A DNA stretch of 64,000 nucleotides, taken from the NCBI GenBank assembly GCA_016929905.1, contig JAFGHX010000333.1, forward strand, positions 20,968-84,967, given 5' to 3'. Position 1 is the stretch's first letter, and each line of letters starts with the position of its first letter. A program made the position numbers and the translations under genes. Positions 34,510 through 41,333 of this stretch are shown piece by piece. Below the pieces are notes generated by a model, which saw nothing but the letters and a program-made list of their open reading frames with translations, had not been told where the DNA came from and searched no databases. Source of the stretch: Kiritimatiellia bacterium. GTDB lineage: Bacteria > Verrucomicrobiota > Kiritimatiellia > JAFGHX01.

Positions 34510-35430
34510 CTACCGTCCACCGGGCGCCGGCGCATGAATGGTGGTGGTTCCGCCGGATCCCCTCGCTTTGGGCCCCACCCGCCGCGGCGGCGGCGTGCCG
34601 GGCCCGCGTATCGGCGCCTCCTGCGGCGGGGGCGCGGACGGTTGCGGCGGCCGCTTCCCGGTCGACAGCGGCCCCAGCGGGATTTCCACAATGCGCTGCA
34701 GTTTCGGGGAGACTTCGCCGTATTCGAGAGGGACCAACGTCAACGTGATCAGCAGCCGGTGCGGGAGCGTGTTGGTCTGTTCGTCATCCCAGGTGTCGGT
34801 CCATTCCCACTCGGCGGTGTCCTCATCGAAAACGCCGATTCGGCAGTCAAAGCCCTCGACCCGATCGGAGAGCACGATGGGTTCGACCTCCTCCGGCGAA
34901 CAGTCGGCCAGGACGGACCAGCTTCTGGCGACGAGGGCGGGCCCGCCGTCGTCGGCCGAGCCCATCTCCAGCAGCACCCGGTGCATGCCCTCGGCGAGAA
35001 TGCCGCTCCTGGGGGCCAGGGCGCCGCCGGAGCAGACCCAGCTGATCTCGTCGCGGTCGCCGCCGCTCTGATACCAGAACCCGTACGTGCCCGGCGAGGT
35101 ATGAAAGAAAGCGGCCGAGCGCAGGGCACTGGTGACCTGCTCGAAAACGAAGTCGCCATGCCGCAGGTCCTCGACCAGTTCGGTTCCCCGCCGCCAGGCC
35201 TTGACCACGCCCGAGAACGTGCCCACGACAATCACGAGCGCGGCCGCCAGAATGACCAGCGCCACCAGCACCTCCAGCAGCGTGAAGCCGCCCCGCGCCG
35301 CCAGACCCCGCCCGCCTGAAACGCTGTGCCAACCGCCCCTCCGCCAGAGGCTAAAGGCGCCGGGGCGCGAAGCGCTCCGCGCCAGGGGCGGGTTTCCCGC
35401 GCGTTCAGACCTCTGCCGAGTCCTCATCAT
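34510..35430 (-). CDS. gspJ: T2SS minor pseudopilin GspJ
   Basis: A 306-residue minor pseudopilin. An unusually long positively charged leader of about 47 residues precedes the cleavage site RGG/FTLLEVLVALVILAAALV, with Glu at +5. The globular domain includes HRLLITLTLVPLEYG. The C-terminus is a Pro/Gly-rich tail (about 260-306) not usual in the family. The ATG at 35430 overlaps the gspI stop (ATGA). A shorter leader from an internal start cannot be excluded. Confidence 0.88.
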   Translation of the reverse strand: MMRTRQRSERAGNPPLARSASRPGAFSLWRRGGWHSVSGGRGLAARGGFTLLEVLVALVILAAALVIVVGTFSGVVKAWRRGTELVEDLRHGDFVFEQVTSALRSAAFFHTSPGTYGFWYQSGGDRDEISWVCSGGALAPRSGILAEGMHRVLLEMGSADDGGPALVARSWSVLADCSPEEVEPIVLSDRVEGFDCRIGVFDEDTAEWEWTDTWDDEQTNTLPHRLLITLTLVPLEYGEVSPKLQRIVEIPLGPLSTGKRPPQPSAPPPQEAPIRGPGTPPPRRVGPKARGSGGTTTIHAPAPGGR

Positions 35431-35834
35431 TCTTCCTTCTCTCCCAGATAGACGTAAGTGGTCACCTGTTCGAACGTGTTGCTGCCGCGGTCAGACCAGT
35501 GGATGCGGGTTCGGACGCGATACAGTCCGTCGCGTTCCTCGCCAACCGGTTCGACCGAGCGGGTCCAGGCGTATCCTTCGGGCGGGCCCTCACATTCCCC
35601 GCTGCTCTCGCCCTGCGCGATGTCGTCCTCGCCGATCGGGTGCGCCGCTTCGAGCCGCTCGAGGAAATGGCGCGCATTCTCGTAGTTCTTGGCCACGCGC
35701 GCGACGCGCAGGCATTTGGTGGCCGCCACCAGCAGGGCCAGCAAAGCGGTGGAGGCGATGGCAATGGCCAGAATCACTTCCACCAGCGTGAATCCGGTCC
35801 GGCTCATGCGGCGGCTACGCATGCACGCGTGCAT
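35427..35834 (-). CDS. gspI: T2SS minor pseudopilin GspI
   Basis: A 135-residue minor pseudopilin. The leader ends at RTG and is followed by FTLVEVILAIAIASTALLAL with Glu at +5. A short globular domain follows, as expected for GspI. Three in-frame ATGs are possible (35834, 35822, 35807). I chose 35834 because GGGCGGA abuts it; the 35807 start gives the shortest, most typical leader. A word-repeat spacer precedes it, and a 4-base ATGA overlap joins it to gspJ. Confidence 0.85.
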   Translation of the reverse strand: MHACMRSRRMSRTGFTLVEVILAIAIASTALLALLVAATKCLRVARVAKNYENARHFLERLEAAHPIGEDDIAQGESSGECEGPPEGYAWTRSVEPVGEERDGLYRVRTRIHWSDRGSNTFEQVTTYVYLGEKEE

Positions 35835-35880
35835 TCCGCCCAAGCGCACCGCCTCGGCTGCAGGCAACGCGCCCCCTACG

Positions 35881-35958
35881 CCTCCCACCCATCCATCCTT
35901 CCACCCATCCATCCTGCCACCCATCCATCCTGCCGGTCTTCCATCCTGCCGGTCTTCC
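35881..35958 (-). repeat. Degenerate GGATGGAT-type word repeat upstream of gspI
   Basis: Read on the minus strand this is a near-tandem run of GGATGGATGGGTGG and GGAAGACCGGCAGGAT words (35881-35958). It fills most of the spacer between the gspH stop and the gspI start. Only one arm is present. Confidence 0.7.
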
Positions 35959-35966
35959 GAGCGCCA

Positions 35967-36560
35967 TCACTCTTCGACGCGCGCCCGGCCTGAAACGGAA
36001 CTGACCGAGACGGTAACGCGGGCGTCCTGGTCGTCCTTGATGCGCACGACATAGCCGTCACACGTCCCGTTCGGGTAGTAGTAGACCCAGCGGGCGGCTC
36101 CGTGCGCCATCCCCTCGCGCCCGCTATCGACGGACTCGAAGGACACGTTGTCGGGCAGGTCCCTCGTCATCTGGCTGGTGACGTCGCTGGCCGCTTTCGA
36201 CGCTGCGTCTTCGTCCGGTTCTCCGGCCGGTACGCGAGCCGCGCCGGCTTCCTCGCGTCGGTTGAAGAAGCTCTCGCGTTCCCGGGTACCCGTCGTCCGA
36301 TTGATGTTGACGAGTTCAACGGTTTGCCGGTCCAGATCGAAGATGACCGCCATCGGGTGTTGGCGCAGCACGGCGGCGCCGCGCGCGTATTTGCCCGCCA
36401 TCACAACCGTGCGCGCGGCGGCGCGCAGCTTCAGACGGCGGGAGGTCCCCACGAACCTCGGGATGACGATGCCGGCCGCGATTCCGATGACGACGACCAC
36501 CAGCATCATCTCCATGAGCGTGAAGCCCGCCCGCTCTCTCCTGTCGATCCGTCGTTTCAT
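35967..36560 (-). CDS. gspH: T2SS minor pseudopilin GspH
   Basis: A 197-residue pseudopilin. The leader MKRRIDRRERAG is followed by FTLMEMMLVVVVIGIAAGIV with Glu at +5. The helix then continues, and a beta-rich domain contains AVLRQHPMAVIFDLD, which resembles GspH. The ATG at 36560 gives a normal short leader. An insertion rich in Glu, Arg and Ala (about 100-135) makes it somewhat longer than typical. It lies between gspG and gspI. Confidence 0.85.
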   Translation of the reverse strand: MKRRIDRRERAGFTLMEMMLVVVVIGIAAGIVIPRFVGTSRRLKLRAAARTVVMAGKYARGAAVLRQHPMAVIFDLDRQTVELVNINRTTGTRERESFFNRREEAGAARVPAGEPDEDAASKAASDVTSQMTRDLPDNVSFESVDSGREGMAHGAARWVYYYPNGTCDGYVVRIKDDQDARVTVSVSSVSGRARVEE

Positions 36561-36653
36561 GACAGCCCGCGGACCGGCCCGGCCACGGCACACTTGGCCG
36601 GCACCGTTCCCGCGCCCATCCGTGCCGATCCGAGCAGAGGAGGATTCCCCCGC

Positions 36654-37031
36654 CTACTCGCTCAGTTTCGAGCAGCTTATGGTCCCGTCGCCGGAGTTGT
36701 AGATGTAGTCGTTCCCCCAGGGGTCCTTGGGCGCCTTGTCCAGGTACTTGGGGACCAGCTCGCCCAGCGAGGAAGGGAACTTGCCGTTGTCGACCTCGTA
36801 GAGGTCGACGGCGGTCTTGATGCGGGCAATCTCCGCCTTGGCGGCGTTGCGTCTGGCGTCTTCCGTCCGGCCCGTGAAGCGCGTGACGGCCAGCCCGGCC
36901 AGGATGCCGATGATGACGACCACCAGCATGATTTCGACCAGCGTGAACCCGTCTCGACCGCGGCCGGCAAGCCGGCGTCCAAACATGCGGGCGAAGCCTC
37001 CGCCCGCTCCCCGCCTTCTGCGTCTGTTCAT
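36654..37031 (-). CDS. gspG: T2SS major pseudopilin GspG
   Basis: A 125-residue major pseudopilin, the subunit that polymerises into the pseudopilus. A basic leader of about 27 residues ends at RDG and is followed by FTLVEIMLVVVIIGILAGLA. AEIARIKTAVDLYEVDNGKF and the DPWGNDYIY motif are clear GspG features. The protein then ends soon after (GDGTISCSKLSE), so the calcium-binding C-terminal loop normally rich in Gly and Asp is missing or replaced. The ATG at 37031 is backed by GGAGGAG five to eleven bases upstream. Confidence 0.92.
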   Translation of the reverse strand: MNRRRRRGAGGGFARMFGRRLAGRGRDGFTLVEIMLVVVIIGILAGLAVTRFTGRTEDARRNAAKAEIARIKTAVDLYEVDNGKFPSSLGELVPKYLDKAPKDPWGNDYIYNSGDGTISCSKLSE

Positions 37032-37091
37032 GTCTTTCTCCTCCCGCCTGACTTGCTCGAGCCAGTTGCCCATTGGCATGGTTCACTCCGG

Positions 37092-38369
37092 CTAGATGTG
37101 CAGCCCGCTGGTCATATCGAAGACGGCCAGCAGCAGGCTGACCGCGACGAACCCGACGAACGTGGCGATGAACACCATCATGATCGGCTCCAGCGCGGTC
37201 GTGAAGATCTTCACGTTGCGGTCCAATTCGTTCTCGTAACGGGTGGCGATATGCTCGAGCGCGCCGCTCATGTCGCCGGACTCCTCGCCGACGGCGAGCA
37301 TGTCGGTCATCAGCGGCGGGAACACCTTGCCGGCGGCGAGCGGGCCGGAGATGGTGGTCCCGTCTGTCACGCGGTCGCGGGCATTGCGGATCTCGCGGGC
37401 CAGGACCGCGTTGGCCATGGTGCGTTCGACGATCTCGAGCGCGCGCAGGACGGGCACGCCGTTGGCCAGCAGGATGCCCAGCGTCCTGGCGAAGCGGGCA
37501 TAGGCATTGGCCGAGACAATGCCCCGCGCGAACGGCAACTTGAGCTGAAAGCGATGCCACCAGAACCGGCCCCGCTCCGTCTGAAGCGCGCGGTAGGCCA
37601 GGACGGCAAACAGGACGATTCCGGCCCCGGTCATCGGCCCGTAGGAGACGAAGCCCTTGCTCATCATGACCAGGATCCGTGTCGGCAGCGGCAGCGAACT
37701 GCCGAGTTCGGCGAAGATGGTGGAGAAACGCGGCACGACGAACACGACCAGGAAGATCATGGTCCCCACCCCGACCACCAGCACGATCAGGGGGTAGACT
37801 AGCGCCATGGCGACCTTCTCCTTGACCTCCTGGACGCGCTCGTAATGTTTCACCAGCCGGCGCATCACCTCGTGCAGCGCGCCGCTGGCTTCGCCGGCCC
37901 GGATCATGCTGACGTAGAGCGGAGAGAAGCTGCCGGGATGCTTGCTCAGCGCGTCCGAAAGGCTGGCGCCGCGCACGATATCGTCGCGCAGTTGGGCAAT
38001 AACCGAGCCGCCGCTCTGCTGGCGCTTGCGCCTGGCCAGCGTGCGCAGCGCATTGCCGAGATTCATGCCGGAGCCGAGCAGATCGCTCAGCTCCGAGGTG
38101 AACAGCAGCACGTCGCGCGTGCCCATCCTGTCGTGCCCGCGCCTCAGCGTGAGGCGGGCGGGCGCGGAAGCGCGGGGCGCACGGGATTTCGCCTCCGGCG
38201 CGGCCGCGGCCTTTGCCGCGGCCTTTGCCGCGGCCGCCTCCGTGACCATGACCGGCACGTGCCCCATGCGCTCAATCTGCAGCGTGGCCGCGCGGCGGTC
38301 CGTCGCCTCGACGGCGCCCTCCACCTTCTCGCCGGTACTCGATCTTGCCGTATAGTGAAAACGCGCCAT
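37092..38369 (-). CDS. gspF: T2SS inner-membrane platform protein GspF
   Basis: A 425-residue polytopic protein. Two repeated F domains carry the family pattern: FTSELSDLLGSGMNLGNAL with FSPLYVSMIRAGEASGALHE, and FARTLGILLANGVPVLRALE with FPPLMTDMLAVGEESGDMSG. Three membrane segments are present. An Ala/Lys-rich insert (about 45-75) follows the N-terminal domain beginning MARFHYTARSSTGEKVEG. The ATG at 38369 starts at that domain; 38378 is a near alternative. GspF couples the GspE ATPase to pseudopilus assembly. Confidence 0.95.
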   Translation of the reverse strand: MARFHYTARSSTGEKVEGAVEATDRRAATLQIERMGHVPVMVTEAAAAKAAAKAAAAPEAKSRAPRASAPARLTLRRGHDRMGTRDVLLFTSELSDLLGSGMNLGNALRTLARRKRQQSGGSVIAQLRDDIVRGASLSDALSKHPGSFSPLYVSMIRAGEASGALHEVMRRLVKHYERVQEVKEKVAMALVYPLIVLVVGVGTMIFLVVFVVPRFSTIFAELGSSLPLPTRILVMMSKGFVSYGPMTGAGIVLFAVLAYRALQTERGRFWWHRFQLKLPFARGIVSANAYARFARTLGILLANGVPVLRALEIVERTMANAVLAREIRNARDRVTDGTTISGPLAAGKVFPPLMTDMLAVGEESGDMSGALEHIATRYENELDRNVKIFTTALEPIMMVFIATFVGFVAVSLLLAVFDMTSGLHI

Positions 38370-38380
38370 CTTCAGCATCC

Positions 38381-38416
38381 AGTCTCGAATTTCCAATTTC
38401 GAGTTTCCAGTTTCAC
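38381..38416 (-). repeat. Degenerate word repeat at the gspE/gspF junction
   Basis: On the minus strand near-tandem GAAACTGGAAACTCGAAATT-type words run from the last codons of gspE into the gspF leader. The spacer between the two genes is essentially made of this repeat, and it touches the gspE stop codon at 38413-38415. Confidence 0.55.
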
Positions 38417-40119
38417 TCTTCATCCTCCTCCGACACGCGGAGCACTTCGCCGATCGTCGTGACGCCGCCGAGCACCTTCTCCCACCCGTCGTCACGCAGG
38501 GTGTGCATGCCCAGCTCGAGGGCCTTGCGCTTGATGGTGTTGGCCGAGCGCCGGTCTACGATCATGGGGCGGATCTCGTCGGAAACCTGCAGGATTTCGT
38601 AGACGCCCGTCCGGCCGCGGAATCCCGTCCTGCGGCATGCTTCGCACCCGACGGAGTCGTAGATCGCGTTCTGCGGGGTCAGGCGCTCGGTCGGGAAGGC
38701 CATGCTCTTGAGGAAGAGGTCGTCCCGCGGCCAAGCCGCCCGGCACCGCTCGCACAGCCTGCGGACGAGCCGCTGAGCGATGATCCCCTCCACGGAGGAT
38801 GCCGCCAGGTACGGCTCGACGCCCATGTCGAGGAGCCGGGTGACGGCGCCGGCGGAATCGTTGGTGTGCAGGGTGCTGAACACAAGGTGCCCCGTCAGCG
38901 ACGCCCGGATGGCGATTTCCGCCGTCTCGTAGTCGCGAATCTCACCCACCATGATGACGTCCGGGTCCTGCCGCAGAATGTGGCGCAGGCCGACGGCGAA
39001 GGTCAGCCCGATCTCGGGCCGCACGGCAATCTGGTTGATGCCCGCCATCTCGTACTCGATCGGTTCCTCGATCGTGATGATGCGCTTCTCGATCGAGTTG
39101 ATCGTGTGCAGGTAGGCGTAAAGGGAAGTGGACTTGCCCGAACCCGTCGGGCCGGTGACCAGAATGATGCCGTTCGGCCGATGGATGAACTTCTCCACCA
39201 CGCGCTGGTCGTCGTCGCGCATCCCCAACTGGCCCAGGCCGAGCAGCCCGGTGCTGCGCGTCAGCAGCCGCAGGCTCACGCTCTCGCCGTAGACCGTCGG
39301 CATGGTCGACACGCGGATGTCGATGTCCTCCGCCCGCACGCGCAGGTTGATGCTCCCGTCCTGCGGCAGGCGCTTCTCGGCAATATCCATGTTGGCCATC
39401 ACCTTGATGCGCGAAATGATCGCCGCCTGGAACCGGTGCAGCTGGGCGGGGACCGGCACCTGATGCAGCAGCCCGTCGAGCCGATAGCGGATTCGCAACT
39501 CGTTCTCCATCGGCTCGAAATGAATGTCGGTCGAGCCCTCCTGGTGTGCTTCGGAAATGATCTGGTTGACGAACTTCACAATGGAGGCTTCTTCATTCAG
39601 ATCGCTCAGATCTTCCTTGATGACCGCCTCCTCCGGCGTGAGATCCACGCGCCCGTCCTGCACCATGCGGTCCACCGTCTCGGCCCCCACCCCGTAGAAC
39701 TTCTTCGCCGCGGTGGCAATGTCCGCCGCCGTGCTCAGGGCCAGGCGCACCTTCATGCCCGAGGCCAGCCGCAGCGTGTCGACCAGCCCGGGATTGAACG
39801 GATCGTTCGTCGCCACCCGCACCACGCCGTTCTCCAGCGCGACGGGAATGACGTTGTACTGAAAGACCACTTTGGTGGGCAGCAACGCGAGCGTTTCCGG
39901 ATCGATCGCCTGCTCGCCCAGCCGGATGAACGGGATCTTCATCACGCCCGCCAGCGTCTCGAGAAACTCGGCCTCCGCCGCGTAACCGCCGGTCACCACG
40001 ATTTCCGTGATGGGCAGGCTGTTGTGCTGCTTCGCCTCCAGCAACTCGCCCACCTGGACCTTGGAGAACAGCCCCGTCTTCTCAAGAAGAACCGCCAGCC
40101 TGGTTGTCGATGTCGTCAT
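38413..40119 (-). CDS. gspE: T2SS secretion ATPase GspE
   Basis: A 568-residue hexameric ATPase that drives pseudopilus assembly. An N-terminal MshEN/N1E-type domain (about 1-150) is followed by the catalytic core: Walker A GPTGSGKS (323-330), the Asp box IITIEEPIEY (347-356), Walker B DVIMVGEIRD (387-396) and the His box STLHTND (415-421). A tetracysteine zinc site uses C456, C459, C492 and C495. The ATG at 40119 has GGGGAG nearby. The open frame to 40320 adds 67 residues of no family character. It is the first gene of the gsp operon, downstream of the promoter at 40397-40425. Confidence 0.97.
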   Translation of the reverse strand: MTTSTTRLAVLLEKTGLFSKVQVGELLEAKQHNSLPITEIVVTGGYAAEAEFLETLAGVMKIPFIRLGEQAIDPETLALLPTKVVFQYNVIPVALENGVVRVATNDPFNPGLVDTLRLASGMKVRLALSTAADIATAAKKFYGVGAETVDRMVQDGRVDLTPEEAVIKEDLSDLNEEASIVKFVNQIISEAHQEGSTDIHFEPMENELRIRYRLDGLLHQVPVPAQLHRFQAAIISRIKVMANMDIAEKRLPQDGSINLRVRAEDIDIRVSTMPTVYGESVSLRLLTRSTGLLGLGQLGMRDDDQRVVEKFIHRPNGIILVTGPTGSGKSTSLYAYLHTINSIEKRIITIEEPIEYEMAGINQIAVRPEIGLTFAVGLRHILRQDPDVIMVGEIRDYETAEIAIRASLTGHLVFSTLHTNDSAGAVTRLLDMGVEPYLAASSVEGIIAQRLVRRLCERCRAAWPRDDLFLKSMAFPTERLTPQNAIYDSVGCEACRRTGFRGRTGVYEILQVSDEIRPMIVDRRSANTIKRKALELGMHTLRDDGWEKVLGGVTTIGEVLRVSEEDEE

Positions 40120-40379
40120 CGGTGCGCTCCCCAGCACCACCACACCCCATGCCCGCCCCCCTGCCGTACGAAAATGGTGGGGGGACTGCACCCTAAAGGG
40201 CCCTGCGCCTGACGAGCCGGGTACCCTTCCCGATTGCGGCGACGGGCGAGTGGGTTCCAACTCTCCCGTGCTCGCCGATGCATGCGGCCCCATTATGCGC
40301 CAGCCGTCTGCCGCCGTCAATTGCTCTCACGCGCGCACGCCCGGCCTGCGGCTGTTCGTCCCCCCATCTCCTCTCTTCT

Positions 40380-40415
40380 ATTACATTTGTAATCGTACAG
40401 TATTACATCTGTAAT
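40380..40415. promoter_or_regulatory. Pair of TACAnnTGTA dyads (BlaI/MecI/CopY-type operators)
   Basis: Two 14-bp dyads with perfect 6-bp arms ATTACA/TGTAAT lie at 40380-40393 and 40402-40415, spaced 22 bp centre to centre, i.e. two helical turns. The TACAnnTGTA core is the known operator of the BlaI/MecI/CopY repressor family. One dyad fills most of the -35/-10 spacer and the other covers the predicted start site, so bound repressor should block the promoter. No repressor gene of this family is in the window. Confidence 0.65.
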
Positions 40416-40425
40416 CGTTTGTCAA
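40397..40425 (-). promoter_or_regulatory. Sigma70-type promoter of the T2SS operon
   Basis: On the minus strand a consensus TTGACA (40420-40425) is followed by a 17-base spacer and TACTGT (40397-40402). The predicted start is near 40390, giving a leader of about 270 bases before gspE at 40119. The whole stretch 40120-40503 between gspE and the glycosylase gene contains only this promoter, its dyads and an unremarkable leader. Confidence 0.65.
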
Positions 40426-40503
40426 GGGGAAAATGCGTTGGGGCGAGTGCTGCGCGCGGTTGCTGTTCTCGTGCCGCAAGACAGGCGTTCAGGTTCGGGC
40501 CGT

Positions 40504-41193
40504 CTATTTCCGCGGTGGCGGGGTTTTGCCGAGGCGTTTGAGCACCTCCTGCAGGTCGATCCACGCAGGCCGCTTGGCGCTTTCGTTGCGCAGCAGATAG
40601 GCGGGATGGAAGGTGGGCATGACATCGATCCCCTCGAACGCCATCCATCTGCCGCGCAGCCGGGTGATGCCGGTCTGCGCGTTGAGCAGGCCGCGTGCGG
40701 CGACGGCGCCGAGCGTAATGATGACTTTCGGCTTGAGCAGTGCGATTTGCGCTTTGAGGTAGGGCAGGCAGGTTTCCATTTCATCGGGCAGCGGCGTCCG
40801 GTTTCCCGGCGGGCGGCACTTGAGGATATTGCCGATGAACACCTGCTCGCGGGTATAGCCCATCGCCTCGATCATCCGGGTCAGCAACTGTCCCGCGGCG
40901 CCTACGAACGCCACGCCCTGCTGATCCTCGTCGGCGCCGGGCGCCTCACCGACGAACAGGATATCGGGCTTGACGCAGCCTTGGCCGGGCACGGTCTTGG
41001 TGCGTTTCTCGTGCAGCGGGCATTTGCGGCAGTTGGCGATGGTGGCGGCGATCGCGCGCAGTTCGAGCGCGATATCCTGCTCGTTCTCGACATGCTCCAG
41101 CACCTGGCGCGACATGTTCAGGCGCGTCACGCCTTCGTCGCGCAGGTACTCCACATACCGCTGCACATCCTCCACGATCTCGTCAAAACTCAT
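40504..41193 (-). CDS. Uracil-DNA glycosylase, family 4 (iron-sulfur)
   Basis: A 229-residue DNA repair enzyme that excises uracil from DNA. Family 4 features are visible: the motif VGEAPGADEDQQGVAFVGAA, the C-terminal TFHPAYLLRN, and cysteines suited to the 4Fe-4S cluster (NCRKCPLH, KCRPPGNRTP and ETCLPYL). An N-terminal helical extension of about 45 residues is common in bacterial members. The ATG at 41193 has a perfect AGGAGG six bases upstream. The T2SS promoter follows its stop. Confidence 0.93.
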   Translation of the reverse strand: MSFDEIVEDVQRYVEYLRDEGVTRLNMSRQVLEHVENEQDIALELRAIAATIANCRKCPLHEKRTKTVPGQGCVKPDILFVGEAPGADEDQQGVAFVGAAGQLLTRMIEAMGYTREQVFIGNILKCRPPGNRTPLPDEMETCLPYLKAQIALLKPKVIITLGAVAARGLLNAQTGITRLRGRWMAFEGIDVMPTFHPAYLLRNESAKRPAWIDLQEVLKRLGKTPPPRK

Positions 41194-41204
41194 GGTGCCT
41201 CCTG

Positions 41205-41322
41205 GAAAGTCGAAGGTCGAAAGTCACAAGTCGAATGTTCCGGCAAGCTGCGCTACACCGTCGTGGGTCCGCGACTCGCCCGACCTTCGGCTTTTCGACC
41301 TTCGACTTTCGACCTTTCGACG
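41205..41322. repeat. Split word repeat: GTCGAAAG arm and its inverted partner
   Basis: The left arm (41205-41236) is a degenerate tandem of GTCGAAAG/GTCGAAGG words. The right arm (41281-41322) is the reverse complement type (CGACCTTCGACTTTCGACC). They flank a 44-bp core. The element begins next to the ribosome-binding site of the glycosylase gene and almost fills the spacer to the next gene. Confidence 0.75.
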
Positions 41323-41333
41323 TCCGCCGTCCC

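Noticed and set aside
26733..40119. Reading the gsp genes as a type IV pilus locus
   Set aside because: GspH, I, J and K-type minor pseudopilins, a GspK lacking Glu at +5, and a one-piece GspL favour T2SS. No pilT, pilQ-type or pilA-type gene is seen, although the PilM-like part of GspL is shared with pili.
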